NCBI GenBank assembly: GCA_051880475.1
Contig: JBJEOA010000031.1
Location: 1-53,191 of the forward strand
DNA: 53,191 nt
From: JAUUSJ01 sp051880475
GTDB lineage: Bacteria; Bacillota; Clostridia; Lachnospirales; Lachnospiraceae
Reading direction: 5' to 3'
Both the position numbers and the translations under genes were made by a program. Each line of letters begins with the position of its first letter. The stretch's first letter is position 1. Below are positions 7,905 through 16,148 of this stretch, piece after piece. The notes under the pieces are model-generated. The model was not told where the DNA came from. It worked only from the letters and a program-made list of their open reading frames with translations, and did no database searches.

Positions 7905-9536
7905 CTAAATCTCAACTCGATATGTTTTATCGGCAATTACAAGTGTATCTCCTGTTTTTAACTGTTTTTTCTCATGTACAAAACTTCCATTTAATTTTGT
8001 TCCATTTGTAGAGCCCAAATCCTCGATATATACAATACCATTTTCAATATACAAAATACAATGTCTTCCTGAAACTTTTGGGCTATTCACTACAAAATCA
8101 TTATCTGCTCCTCGGCCAATATGATATTCGTTTTGTATCTCAGCCTTTTTGACGATTCCTGTATTTATATCAGATAGCTTTACTATCACCTTTTTTTCTA
8201 GCTCATTCCAAATATGGTCTTTATACCCTCTTGTCTGCTCGACTCCTTCTTTTCTCACCCCATAGTCATTTAGGTCAAATGCCGTTTCGGAATAATTTTG
8301 GTTTAGATTTTGATTTTGATAACGCTGGTTTGTGTGGTCTAAATCAAAAGAATTTCCGTAGTTTTGATAAGAGTTGTTTGCCTCTTCTTTCCTTCTTCCT
8401 TTTGCCAACCTAAAAATGATAAAAATAATCGCTATTATAATGATTAAAAAGATACTTCCAATTCCAAGTAACAAAAAGAGTTTTTTATCGCCCTCTTTGT
8501 CGTCTTCATTCCCAACTTTCTCTCTCTCTTTTTTTTCACCATTCTCTTTATTTTGTTCTGTCAATAATTTCGCATCAGACATAACCTGTCCCATTCCAGC
8601 GTCCTCCGTCGGTGCACTAAAATAAGTGTCCAAAGAAGCCGTCGGTGTTTTTCCATCTGATGTCACTTTAAGTTCTAAGTTAGAGGAAGTTCCATTTAAA
8701 AACTCATCATCGCTATAGGCAAGATCAATGACAAAACTATTTTGAATTTTACTATGCACCTGGTCATATACTGTATTAATATTATTTTGTCCCAAATTAT
8801 ATTTTTTTCCGCCAGAGCGCTCCGAGAGTGTATTCATTGTGCTCTCGCCCTCACTCCCACTTCTTCCTTCTAGCCAGAGACAATAAATTGGGATTCTCAT
8901 CTTCTTTAGTCTATCGCTGACATCTTCCATAGAAACTCCGCCGTTCGAGTCATTTAAACCGTCCGTCACAAGAATAAGATTTCTTCTCTTTGGAAGGTCA
9001 ACATCATTTCTCTGTGAGAGATTCAATCCCTCGTCCACCGCTCCATATAATTTTGTCTTCATTCCAGAATTTTCAATACTACGAATCGCCTTTTGAATGG
9101 ACTTTGAATCATTACTATAGTCCAAAATTGTATTCACTTCTTCTCCAAATGTGAGAATTGCCATTCGGTCATTTGGCTTCATCTCACCCGCCCATTTTTT
9201 CATTGCCACCTTTACTTGCTTCATCTGGGCATCACTTAAAGATTTCGAGATATCCACCAAAAAAATATCTGCCACTCCCTCTTTTGTCTCATAAAATTTC
9301 TTCACACTATTTGTCGTCAATTTCTTTTGATTAAGATACCCTGCAGTATTTGTTTTCTTCATCGACTCAATCGACTTTCCATTGATATCTTCTATATCAG
9401 CATACACTCTCAAAATGTCTTTAAACAAATAAACTTGTCTAATAGATACACTATGTAAAGTATCTGCCGTAACAGATACACTCATAAAAATACATAAAAT
9501 AAGAGCAAAGAGAGCATAAAATCTCTTTCTTATCAT
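7905..9536 (-). CDS. VWA-FHA membrane protein
   Basis: A 543-aa protein with an N-terminal signal sequence (about 1-24, ending SVTADT) and an extracellular von Willebrand A domain at about 80-270. The VWA has an intact MIDAS: DISKS, the Thr in KTKLYG and VTDGLNDS. A transmembrane span lies near 352-375 and a cytoplasmic FHA domain at about 460-543 (YHIGRG, KVSGRHCI, GSTNGTKLNG). It can couple ligand binding outside to phospho-dependent assembly inside. Its ATG overlaps the upstream FHA gene's TGA by 4 bp (ATGA), indicating translational coupling. The acidic linker around 315-350 is Glu/Lys-rich. Confidence 0.9.
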   Translation of the reverse strand: MIRKRFYALFALILCIFMSVSVTADTLHSVSIRQVYLFKDILRVYADIEDINGKSIESMKKTNTAGYLNQKKLTTNSVKKFYETKEGVADIFLVDISKSLSDAQMKQVKVAMKKWAGEMKPNDRMAILTFGEEVNTILDYSNDSKSIQKAIRSIENSGMKTKLYGAVDEGLNLSQRNDVDLPKRRNLILVTDGLNDSNGGVSMEDVSDRLKKMRIPIYCLWLEGRSGSEGESTMNTLSERSGGKKYNLGQNNINTVYDQVHSKIQNSFVIDLAYSDDEFLNGTSSNLELKVTSDGKTPTASLDTYFSAPTEDAGMGQVMSDAKLLTEQNKENGEKKEREKVGNEDDKEGDKKLFLLLGIGSIFLIIIIAIIFIIFRLAKGRRKEEANNSYQNYGNSFDLDHTNQRYQNQNLNQNYSETAFDLNDYGVRKEGVEQTRGYKDHIWNELEKKVIVKLSDINTGIVKKAEIQNEYHIGRGADNDFVVNSPKVSGRHCILYIENGIVYIEDLGSTNGTKLNGSFVHEKKQLKTGDTLVIADKTYRVEI

Positions 9537-10390
9537 TTAGACTCCCCCCACTTAAAGTTCTCTCCACAAAATGGAATAAAAATAAGTATTGTCTCTCCAA
9601 GTTCAATTTGGTCATATGGCTCTAGCTTCATCGGATTTAATATCTCCACTCCATTTAGATACGCAATTCCGTGTCCCGTTCCATAAGAAATAGAAAAATT
9701 ATTTTTTCTTGGCTCATAAGTAATAATAACATGGTTTTCTCTAGAAATACCGCTATCTCCAGGAAGAGATACATCCATACTCGGAGAGCGACCGACAAAA
9801 TTTCTTCCACTTCCAAGTACAAAATCCTTTCCTTTTTCACTGCCTTTGACACAGACAAGCCATCCGACTACTTTCGTCATACTAAAAACGCCGATTGTCT
9901 TTCCACAATCATTCTCCTCTGGTTGATATCTAGCATTTTGATATCCTTCGCTTTGATATGTATCACTTTGATATCCATCGCTTTGATATCTCTCATCTTG
10001 ATATCCCTCGTCCCTAAATATATCCTCAAGGTCTTCTGGCACGGTCGAGTCGTTCCATTCCTCTTTTGCAAAATCAGAAATCTCGTCTGAGATACCCATA
10101 TCAATCCTCTCCTCTTTGAAAAAATCATCAAAATCCATAGGAACTGTCTTATCATCGTTTGCATCTTCTATCTCTCTAAAATTTTGCTCTGCCTGATAAC
10201 TTCCCATATCCTGCCCAAAAGCAATATTATCATTTGCCTCAAGTGCCACTGTACTCCCAATTTCCTCTAGTTCCTCTGGCATGACTGCCATTGTCTTATC
10301 ATTTTCATCATTATTATTTGCACAGTACGGACAAGTTATATATTTTGATCCATCAAAAAAATGTCCCTTAAAACAGCGTTTCATTTCCAT
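9533..10390 (-). CDS. Zinc-ribbon FHA-domain protein with YQS repeats
   Basis: A 285-aa cytoplasmic protein. The N-terminal CFKGHFFD...CPYC motif matches that of the FHA protein at 6230. A long acidic region (about 30-165) contains the threonine-containing motifs DKTVPMD, DSTVPED and GKTIGVF, plausible kinase targets, and five to six pentad-like repeats of the YQSDG type. The FHA domain fills about 175-285 (FVGRSPSMDV, GISRENHVI, YLNG). The ATG has an AAGGAAGG site upstream. The Thr motifs resemble known kinase substrate sites in bacterial FHA proteins of the GarA/Fha type, but that they are phosphorylated here is inference. Confidence 0.87.
   Translation of the reverse strand: MEMKRCFKGHFFDGSKYITCPYCANNNDENDKTMAVMPEELEEIGSTVALEANDNIAFGQDMGSYQAEQNFREIEDANDDKTVPMDFDDFFKEERIDMGISDEISDFAKEEWNDSTVPEDLEDIFRDEGYQDERYQSDGYQSDTYQSEGYQNARYQPEENDCGKTIGVFSMTKVVGWLVCVKGSEKGKDFVLGSGRNFVGRSPSMDVSLPGDSGISRENHVIITYEPRKNNFSISYGTGHGIAYLNGVEILNPMKLEPYDQIELGETILIFIPFCGENFKWGESK
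9926..10012. repeat. 15-bp tandem repeats inside the FHA gene
   Basis: About five imperfect 15-bp units of the form TTTGATATCCWTCGC encode the Tyr-Gln-Ser pentads of the acidic linker. The reading frame is preserved by the unit length, so copy-number change would lengthen or shorten the linker without a frameshift. Confidence 0.6.
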
Positions 10391-10446
10391 ACTTTTTTCA
10401 TCCTTCCTTTTATATTAAGGGGCATCCCTCCCCCTTATAAACTACC

Positions 10447-11169
10447 TCACTTAAAATAAACAGTAATTGCACTATAATTATCACTTGTCGGAGTTAAATT
10501 TTTCTCAACAATTGCCGTCATCTTCTCTAACCACTCTTTTTCTGTCTTACTTTTTCTTGCGGTGTATTCCACATCTTCCTCCGTCACATACTTCCAAAAC
10601 CCATCTGTACAGAGCAAAAACTTTGTATGCTTATCTATAGACATCACTTGAGAAATCTGAGGTGCATATTTTTCTTTTTCTCCTAGTATTTTCAAAAGTT
10701 TATTTTGGTCTGGGCTATTTCGAATATCACTATAATACGGAATCTCCCCAATCTGATAAGAGACAAAAGCAACAGAATGGTCATCTGTAATTTCATAAAG
10801 TAATTTTTTACGCAGACGATATAATCTTGAGTCCCCCAGATGTCCCCAAACGGCTTTTTTTCCATCTGTTATAAGGACAACGATTGTTGTTCCCATATTT
10901 TTGCAACTCTCATCTTTTTCTTTTCTCTGCACAATAGCATTTTGCGCGTAATCTAGATAACTCTTTAACATCTGCTGTGAAATTTCTGGTCTTCTCACAA
11001 AACAATCTAATACTGCTTTTACGGCCGTCTGCGAAGCAATTTCTCCGCTTCCATGTCCACCTAGACCGTCCGCCACAACATAACAAGAAATAGCTCCCTG
11101 ATGTGCCTGTCCTATATAATCTTCGTTTTTTAATCTTCCGCCTCGTTTACTTATTCCAGCTGCCGCCAT
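10447..11169 (-). CDS. PP2C-family protein phosphatase (short form)
   Basis: A 240-aa catalytic-domain-only Ser/Thr phosphatase, the typical size of PrpC/Stp-type enzymes. Motifs: DGLGGHGSGE near residue 34, GHLGDSRLYRL near 118, LLCTDGFWK near 190 and DNYSAI at the end, giving a complete metal site. The opening AAAGISKRGGRLKNEDYIG carries the conserved Arg/Asn-Glu-Asp of the family. Its ATG is 1-2 nt from the stop of the pseudoprotease-FHA gene upstream, so the two are translationally coupled. It is probably the soluble antagonist of the two kinases. Confidence 0.92.
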   Translation of the reverse strand: MAAAGISKRGGRLKNEDYIGQAHQGAISCYVVADGLGGHGSGEIASQTAVKAVLDCFVRRPEISQQMLKSYLDYAQNAIVQRKEKDESCKNMGTTIVVLITDGKKAVWGHLGDSRLYRLRKKLLYEITDDHSVAFVSYQIGEIPYYSDIRNSPDQNKLLKILGEKEKYAPQISQVMSIDKHTKFLLCTDGFWKYVTEEDVEYTARKSKTEKEWLEKMTAIVEKNLTPTSDNYSAITVYFK

Positions 11170-11170
11170 C

Positions 11171-12295
11171 TTATATCAACTCCACTCTAAATACATTGCT
11201 AGAATCTCCAATATAAAACTCATCTCCACTTTGTAATACTGCAGGCTGAGATGGCTCGATTCTCTCATTCTCAATCCATGTCCCATTACTAGAATTTAAG
11301 TCTGTCAAAATAAAATACTGTTGCCCAAAATCATAGGAAATACTACAATGTCTCCTACTTATTTTTTTATTCTTAGGAAATACAATTTGACACTCTCCCG
11401 AATTTCTTCCAAACCAGATTGTCTCCCCAGGTTCTATTGGAAATTGAAAACCGCCAAACTCACCTTGTACTCCCACAATATATGGTTTTAGCTGATTTTT
11501 ATTCTTATTTTTTGACTTTATAAAGATAAAAATAAGAGTAAAACATCCAAAAACAATCGCCAAAATTCCAACTAAAATCCAATTTATCTGAACTGTTTTA
11601 TATTGAATACCTTTTTCTTCCAAAAAATAAATCAGCTCTTTTTCTGTGATAATTGCCCCGCTATTTCCATTATAGAAATTTACTCCAACGACATATCCCG
11701 TTTTATCAAGCGCAGGTCCGCCTAAATTCTTTTTATCAAGCTTTGCATCCGTCTCATAAACCGAGATTGCATCTCTTCCCTCCGTCACGACCATTTCTTT
11801 TTGGGAAATAATCTTCCCCCTTACATCCTTTATCTCTTCCTCATCAAACTGGTATCCAACTAGATAAATACTAGTCTCATTTTTTTGTTTCTCCTTACGG
11901 ATTGGAAGCAGTTTTATATCATCAAAATCTTTTGAAAGCTCTAAAATTGCCACATCCTGTGTCGGAAAATACCCAACCGCCTTGGCATCGACCGTCTGTT
12001 CTTTCCATTTTACCTCAATATGTTTTTTATTTGCCTCCACAAGATGATAGGAAGTGACAATATACATTTTCTTTTCTTTCTCCTCTTCCTCTCTTACTTG
12101 CTTTGACACAGCAAAACCTGCTCCCATTTCCTCTCCCACATCTGTCTTGCAAACTACCTGCACCACATTTTCTGCCGCCGTCTTTACAGCTTTTGGAATA
12201 GAATCCTCTGCGTTTACTGGGAGATAAGAAAAGACGAAGAACGCCAAAAATAATAGGATTTGATATATCGGAAATTGTTTTCTCATCTTTTCCAT
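11171..12295 (-). CDS. Trypsin-fold pseudoprotease fused to FHA domain
   Basis: A 374-aa membrane protein: signal sequence (about 1-30), extracellular trypsin/HtrA-like domain (about 33-230), transmembrane span (about 239-260), cytoplasmic FHA domain (about 275-374: IWFGRNSGE, KISRRHCSI, NSSNGTWIEN). The protease triad has His84 (TSYHLVE) and Asp114 (TQDVAILEL), but the nucleophile position in the GNSGGP motif reads KNLGGPALD, so Leu191 replaces Ser. The domain should be unable to cleave peptides and probably binds ligands instead. With VWA-FHA it forms a pair of ectodomain-FHA receptors in one locus. The start at 12295 follows AGAGGAAAGG. Confidence 0.85.
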   Translation of the reverse strand: MEKMRKQFPIYQILLFLAFFVFSYLPVNAEDSIPKAVKTAAENVVQVVCKTDVGEEMGAGFAVSKQVREEEEKEKKMYIVTSYHLVEANKKHIEVKWKEQTVDAKAVGYFPTQDVAILELSKDFDDIKLLPIRKEKQKNETSIYLVGYQFDEEEIKDVRGKIISQKEMVVTEGRDAISVYETDAKLDKKNLGGPALDKTGYVVGVNFYNGNSGAIITEKELIYFLEEKGIQYKTVQINWILVGILAIVFGCFTLIFIFIKSKNKNKNQLKPYIVGVQGEFGGFQFPIEPGETIWFGRNSGECQIVFPKNKKISRRHCSISYDFGQQYFILTDLNSSNGTWIENERIEPSQPAVLQSGDEFYIGDSSNVFRVELI

Positions 12296-12323
12296 CCTTT
12301 CCTCTTATCCGTCTCTTATATTT

Positions 12324-12749
12324 TTACTGATGTTGTTGTAAAAATTTTACATTTTCTTTTTCATATTTATTAAATTTTTCCTCGATTTGACTATCGTCTT
12401 CTGGCTCTATCGTTCCCTCATACCAATCCTTTGAATCAAAATATTCTTGAAGAGATTTCGTATTAAACTTCCTTCCATATCTCGCATAAATCTCATTTTT
12501 GCCTATGCGAATATCTTCTTTAGGAATTCCCTCTAAATCAGCTTCATCTAAATATCTTGTATTACTATAGGGAAAAATATAGTCCAATTTATCTTGCAAT
12601 CTTTTATTATTGTCATAGAGCATTTTTAACATCATGATACCAACTATTATGACCGCAACAAAAATGAGAAGACTAAGAATAAGAATTATTTTCTGATCTC
12701 TTGAGTTTTTTGCTCCTTTTTTTCTCATTACTTCTTTTCTATAATCCAA
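12324..12749 (-). CDS. Membrane-anchored YARHG-domain protein
   Basis: A 141-aa protein with a basic cytoplasmic start, one membrane span (about 20-42) and an extracellular YARHG domain (about 63-141; NEIYARYGRKF, YFDSKDWYEG, EKENVKFLQ). The same domain ends the kinase encoded at 13755. YARHG is a small extracellular domain thought to bind cell-wall or peptide ligands; its ligand is not established. The TTG start at 12749 is supported by a run of nine G followed by six A directly upstream, which is the only ribosome-binding-like sequence. An ATG seven codons further in (12728) is the alternative start. Confidence 0.8.
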   Translation of the reverse strand: MDYRKEVMRKKGAKNSRDQKIILILSLLIFVAVIIVGIMMLKMLYDNNKRLQDKLDYIFPYSNTRYLDEADLEGIPKEDIRIGKNEIYARYGRKFNTKSLQEYFDSKDWYEGTIEPEDDSQIEEKFNKYEKENVKFLQQHQ

Positions 12750-12751
12750 GG

Positions 12752-12766
12752 TTTTTTCCCCCCCCC
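12752..12766 (-). promoter_or_regulatory. Homopolymeric G9-A6 tract at ribosome binding site
   Basis: On the minus strand nine G and then six A fill most of the 18 bp between the amidase stop codon and the TTG start of the YARHG gene. The G run sits where a Shine-Dalgarno element is expected. Slippage in it would change the spacing or strength of translation initiation. Confidence 0.6.
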
Positions 12767-12767
12767 G

Positions 12768-13733
12768 CTATCGTTCCTCTTTGCCTAGACTTGCAAAATA
12801 TTGATCAACGCCGTCTGCAATTCCTCTTGCCATAATAAATTGATTCTTCTCATCTGCCATATACAAGTCATCATGTTTATTGCTCATATACCCCATCTCT
12901 AAAATAGTAACCGGTACCTGACTCCAATTTATTCCTGACATCGTATCTGTCTCTATAATACTTAATTTCTTAAATCCAGTCGCCTTACAATAGCCATCTA
13001 AAACACATTCCGCCAAAGTCTTAGATTCCTCATATAACTCGCCTACATAAGGATTATTGGCCGTCGAAATCATTGTGCGACCTCCACTCACAGAGGAGCC
13101 TCCGTCTTCTCCGTCCGCGTGAATGCGAATAAATATATCCGCTCCACCTTCCGCCGCCAATTTCGCTCTCTCAGAATTACTGATGGCGGTATCATTATCC
13201 TCTCTTGTCATAAGAACTTGATAGCCTCGCTTTACTAGCTCATCCCTAAGTTTTAGGGACACATCCAAATTCAACTGATACTCTGGAAGATCTGAGTAAT
13301 TTCCACTTGTCCCAGACGTTGCCTTTGCCTTTGTCTTGCTTGAGCCAGGAGCAACTGGCTCTTGCGCAGACATATCTACATTCCACCCTTGATGTCCAGG
13401 GTCAATTGCGACGATTTTTTGATTGCTTTGTACTGGGGCAGCAGCTTCCTCCTGCTTTTGATCTTGCGTAGAAAATTCTACTTTCTCAGAAGAAGCCAAA
13501 TCTTCCCCCTCCCCAGCTTGATTTTCCTTTGAAGCCATCTCTTGTTCACTTTTTTGTTCTTCATAAAATGCTTCTTGTCGGTTTTGCTCTAGCTCTTTAT
13601 TTTTCGCTTTTAAACTTTTATTTTCCTTTAATAATAATATAGCCATAGCTGAGATGACAAAAATTGCAGCTACTATCGCTATCCATATAATAATTAGTGC
13701 AATTTTAGTCCCGCTTTCCTTACTTTTTTCCAT
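12768..13733 (-). CDS. Membrane-anchored N-acetylmuramoyl-L-alanine amidase
   Basis: A 321-aa cell-wall hydrolase of the Amidase_3 family that cuts the bond between muramic acid and L-alanine of the peptide stem. Order: N-terminal membrane anchor (about 11-35), coiled Gln/Glu-rich linker (about 36-105), catalytic domain (about 107-321). Zinc ligands are His114 (DPGHQG), Glu151 (LPEYQLN) and His205 (RIHADG), and the catalytic Glu is in LEMGYMSN, so the enzyme looks active. An insertion of Ser/Thr/Lys residues follows the first zinc His. It sits between the YARHG kinase and the YARHG protein, linking the signalling locus to the cell wall. A GGAGAGGAAAG site precedes the ATG. Confidence 0.92.
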   Translation of the reverse strand: MEKSKESGTKIALIIIWIAIVAAIFVISAMAILLLKENKSLKAKNKELEQNRQEAFYEEQKSEQEMASKENQAGEGEDLASSEKVEFSTQDQKQEEAAAPVQSNQKIVAIDPGHQGWNVDMSAQEPVAPGSSKTKAKATSGTSGNYSDLPEYQLNLDVSLKLRDELVKRGYQVLMTREDNDTAISNSERAKLAAEGGADIFIRIHADGEDGGSSVSGGRTMISTANNPYVGELYEESKTLAECVLDGYCKATGFKKLSIIETDTMSGINWSQVPVTILEMGYMSNKHDDLYMADEKNQFIMARGIADGVDQYFASLGKEER

Positions 13734-13754
13734 CTTTCCTCTCCTTCTGCCTTC

Positions 13755-15425
13755 CTACTCATAACGTTTTAAAAATTTTACATTTTCTCTCTCATAGTCG
13801 TTAAATCGGTTCTCAATATAGGAATCATTGCTTGGAGCTATCGTACCATAATACCAAGATTGCCTATTAAAATAAGCCTGAATATCAGAATTATTAAATC
13901 TTCTTCCATGTCTCGCATAAATTTCATTTTTTGCAAGCTTAATTTCCCAGCTGGATAATCCTGCAATATCACTATATCCGATATATCTGCTATCACTTCC
14001 TGGAATAATATACTCGCTGCTAGTAATCACAGGAGCTTTGGCAGCTGTGACAGGAGCGGAAGTCGCAGGAGCTACTACTGTAGGAGCTTGTGTTGTAGGC
14101 GCTGCTGTTGTAGGAGCCGCTGTCGTTGCCTCTGTCGTTGTCACTTCCTCTTTCGTTGTCTCCTCTACTTGGCTCTTATTATTCGCTGAATCATCCGTTC
14201 CCATTGCAATCTTCATCATCATCACTCCTCCAATGCCAACTAGGGCAATTAATGCAATCAAAAGCCCAATAATAATTGGCTGAGCAGAGGATTCTCCACC
14301 CTTAGAAGTTTGCTGATAATTTCCACCGCCATTATATTGATTTCCATAGTGTCTTGGCTCTGGAGTTGGCTCATAGATAGTCGAATCCACATTAGAATTC
14401 ATCCGATTACTAACATAATTTTGGTTGACACGATAATTTTCTCCCTGATACTGATTATTCACAGAGAAAATAGCATCATATAATTCCTGTATGCTCTGCC
14501 AACGATTTTGCGCCAATACCGCCATTCCCTTCATAATAGCATATTCCTGACTCTGGCTGATGGAAACTCCAAGCTGAGATGGACTTAAAAGCTCATCTCT
14601 TCCCATGCGGTCTAGAGATTCTATCGGCTTTTTTCCAGTGATTGCACGGTACATCGTGGCACAAAGAGCATAGACATCCGTCCAAGGACCTTGATGTCCC
14701 CTTGTCCGATACTGCTCCTCTGGCGCATATCCTGGCTTTAGCATAATGGATAAACTCTTCTCTCCACCCGACACTTCTCTTGCCGCTCCAAAATCAATTA
14801 ATTTCACATTAGAATTTGTCGTAATTCTAATATTATCTGGACTAATATCTCTGTGAATCAATCCTTTACTATGTACAGCAATCAACGCCTTCATAACCGG
14901 TCTCATCATCTCAAAGACACTCTCCACCGGAAGTTTCCCACCATTTCTTCGCAAGAAACTTCCAAAATCTTCGCCATCCAAATATTCCATGACAATATAG
15001 GCAGTTCCATTTTCCTTGAAAACGTCTTTTACGGATACGATACCTTCCATATCATCAAATTTCGCTAAAATTCTCGCCTCATCAAAAAACTTTTCTCTTC
15101 CTTTTTCATAAAACTGTGCCTTATTTCCTGATAAGACAGATACATTATCTGTTCTTCCTACGTCTCTCGTTACAAATCCGCTTGGAAAATATTCTTTGAT
15201 TGCGAGTGGAATCTCTAAGTTTAGATTCCAGCCAATATAAGTAATTCCAAATCCGCCCTCACCTAAAGCTCTCCCAACCATATATTTTCCATTTAAAATG
15301 GTTCTTGGCTGTAAATGATGCAGCGGTGCTTCGTAATGCTCTAAGTCAAAATGACAGTAAGGACAAGTTCCCTTATTCGGCTTTTTTTTCATGCATCCCA
15401 TACAGAGTAATTCTAAATCGTTCAT
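13755..15425 (-). CDS. Membrane Ser/Thr protein kinase with YARHG ectodomain
   Basis: A 556-aa kinase, first gene of the signalling locus. Order: zinc ribbon (Cys8, 11, 21, 24), kinase domain about 48-310, Asn/Gln/Tyr-rich linker, membrane span about 382-405, Thr/Ala/Pro-rich stalk (about 418-462, TTAAPTTAAPTTQ type), and extracellular YARHG domain about 470-556. Kinase motifs are complete: GEGGFGITY, AIKEYF, HRDISPDN, LIDFGAARE. The zinc ribbon and kinase core resemble those of the kinase at 3945, while the ectodomains differ, so the two probably read different signals through a shared cytoplasmic machinery. AAAGGAGAGAAGAT precedes the ATG. The stalk may be O-glycosylated (inference). Confidence 0.93.
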   Translation of the reverse strand: MNDLELLCMGCMKKKPNKGTCPYCHFDLEHYEAPLHHLQPRTILNGKYMVGRALGEGGFGITYIGWNLNLEIPLAIKEYFPSGFVTRDVGRTDNVSVLSGNKAQFYEKGREKFFDEARILAKFDDMEGIVSVKDVFKENGTAYIVMEYLDGEDFGSFLRRNGGKLPVESVFEMMRPVMKALIAVHSKGLIHRDISPDNIRITTNSNVKLIDFGAAREVSGGEKSLSIMLKPGYAPEEQYRTRGHQGPWTDVYALCATMYRAITGKKPIESLDRMGRDELLSPSQLGVSISQSQEYAIMKGMAVLAQNRWQSIQELYDAIFSVNNQYQGENYRVNQNYVSNRMNSNVDSTIYEPTPEPRHYGNQYNGGGNYQQTSKGGESSAQPIIIGLLIALIALVGIGGVMMMKIAMGTDDSANNKSQVEETTKEEVTTTEATTAAPTTAAPTTQAPTVVAPATSAPVTAAKAPVITSSEYIIPGSDSRYIGYSDIAGLSSWEIKLAKNEIYARHGRRFNNSDIQAYFNRQSWYYGTIAPSNDSYIENRFNDYERENVKFLKRYE

Positions 15426-15477
15426 ATCTTCTCTCCTTTTTTCAATTTTTCCGATTATTATTTCCTCTTCTATACAA

Positions 15478-15508
15478 AAAAGGGGTTATTTATCCCTCTC
15501 CTTTTAGT
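15478..15508 (-). terminator. Weak hairpin with T6 tail ahead of the kinase locus
   Basis: On the minus strand GGG-ATAAATAA-CCCC is followed by six T, with AAAAGG to its left that can extend the stem. It lies downstream of the signal-peptidase gene and inside the predicted leader of the kinase gene, so it may end read-through or attenuate the leader. The stem is short, hence low confidence. Confidence 0.35.
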
Positions 15509-15513
15509 TATTT

Positions 15514-15543
15514 ATTATATCACAAATTGTTATATAAAGTAAA
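15514..15543 (-). promoter_or_regulatory. Predicted promoter of the kinase/phosphatase locus
   Basis: Minus strand: TTTACT (15538-15543), 18-bp spacer, TATAAT (15514-15519). It lies about 90 bp upstream of the first kinase gene. No other good promoter is seen in the short gaps of the locus, suggesting one long transcript from 15.5 kb down to about 3.9 kb or beyond. Confidence 0.5.
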
Positions 15544-15692
15544 TTCTCTTTTTCTTAGATTCCACTATGGCAAAATGGCGAAACTGGCAGGGGAGACGCT
15601 AATTTTTCTCCAAATAAAAAATTCACCAGAATGTCTTTTTATTGTAAAATATTTTTCCCAAACTTTTACAATCAAAAGATATTTTGATGAAT

Positions 15693-16148
15693 CTACTTCC
15701 TTAATTTTAAACTTCTCTTTTCTAGACCGCTTAGCCTCAAAAACGCAAGACAGTATCTGCGTACCGTTAAATTTAAGTTCCAAAATTTTTTGTATAGCCG
15801 ATACCACCATGTTTTTTCATCTACATAGCGTCCGTTTCTAAAAAATCCCTGCGCCACGGCAAGAATCTGCTCTTCCTCTACCTGTTCTTCTAGCTTCCAC
15901 TGGTGATCTCCACATACCAAAAATGTATTCTCTTCCATGACTTTTATAATTCTGTGCAAAACAAGTATGCCATTTTTTCTTCGGTAGAGAATGATATCTC
16001 CTTTTCTTAATTGCCTTCCCTCTCTCGACACAAGCTGCACCCGACTCTCTCCTTCTTTAAAGAGGGGCCACATACTCGTTCCCTTAATCGGCACAATCGC
16101 ATAGCCAAGTTCCCTCAGACAATTTTCTAAATTCCCCATCTGTCTCAT
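15693..16148 (-). CDS. S26-type signal peptidase-like protein
   Basis: A 151-aa serine peptidase of the S24/S26 fold. The nucleophile motif KGTSMWPLFKEGE places Ser25, and ILVLHRIIKV places His65, the Ser-His arrangement of archaeal/ER-type signal peptidases rather than the Ser-Lys of LepB. A weakly hydrophobic C-terminal region (about 115-140) may attach it to the membrane. The start at 16148 is chosen because its ATG overlaps the PqqD-like gene's TGA (ATGA); a TTG start at 16166 would overlap more and lacks a ribosome binding site. As last gene of the PqqD/HprK-like cassette it is a candidate leader peptidase for the 58-aa peptide or the surface protein (inference). Confidence 0.8.
   Translation of the reverse strand: MRQMGNLENCLRELGYAIVPIKGTSMWPLFKEGESRVQLVSREGRQLRKGDIILYRRKNGILVLHRIIKVMEENTFLVCGDHQWKLEEQVEEEQILAVAQGFFRNGRYVDEKTWWYRLYKKFWNLNLTVRRYCLAFLRLSGLEKRSLKLRK

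Noticed and set aside
9655..10164. Alternative-frame and antisense ORFs over the FHA/YQS gene
   Set aside because: They are shadows of the true frame, which carries the FHA motifs and the ribosome binding site.
3945..15425. Type VI or type VII secretion locus
   Set aside because: FHA, kinase and PP2C genes accompany such systems, but no ATPase, sheath, tube, WXG100 or membrane-core gene is present.
15565..15810. 81-aa minus-strand ORF downstream of the signal peptidase gene
   Set aside because: It overlaps the 3' part of the S26 gene in another frame, has no ribosome binding site and no recognisable domain.
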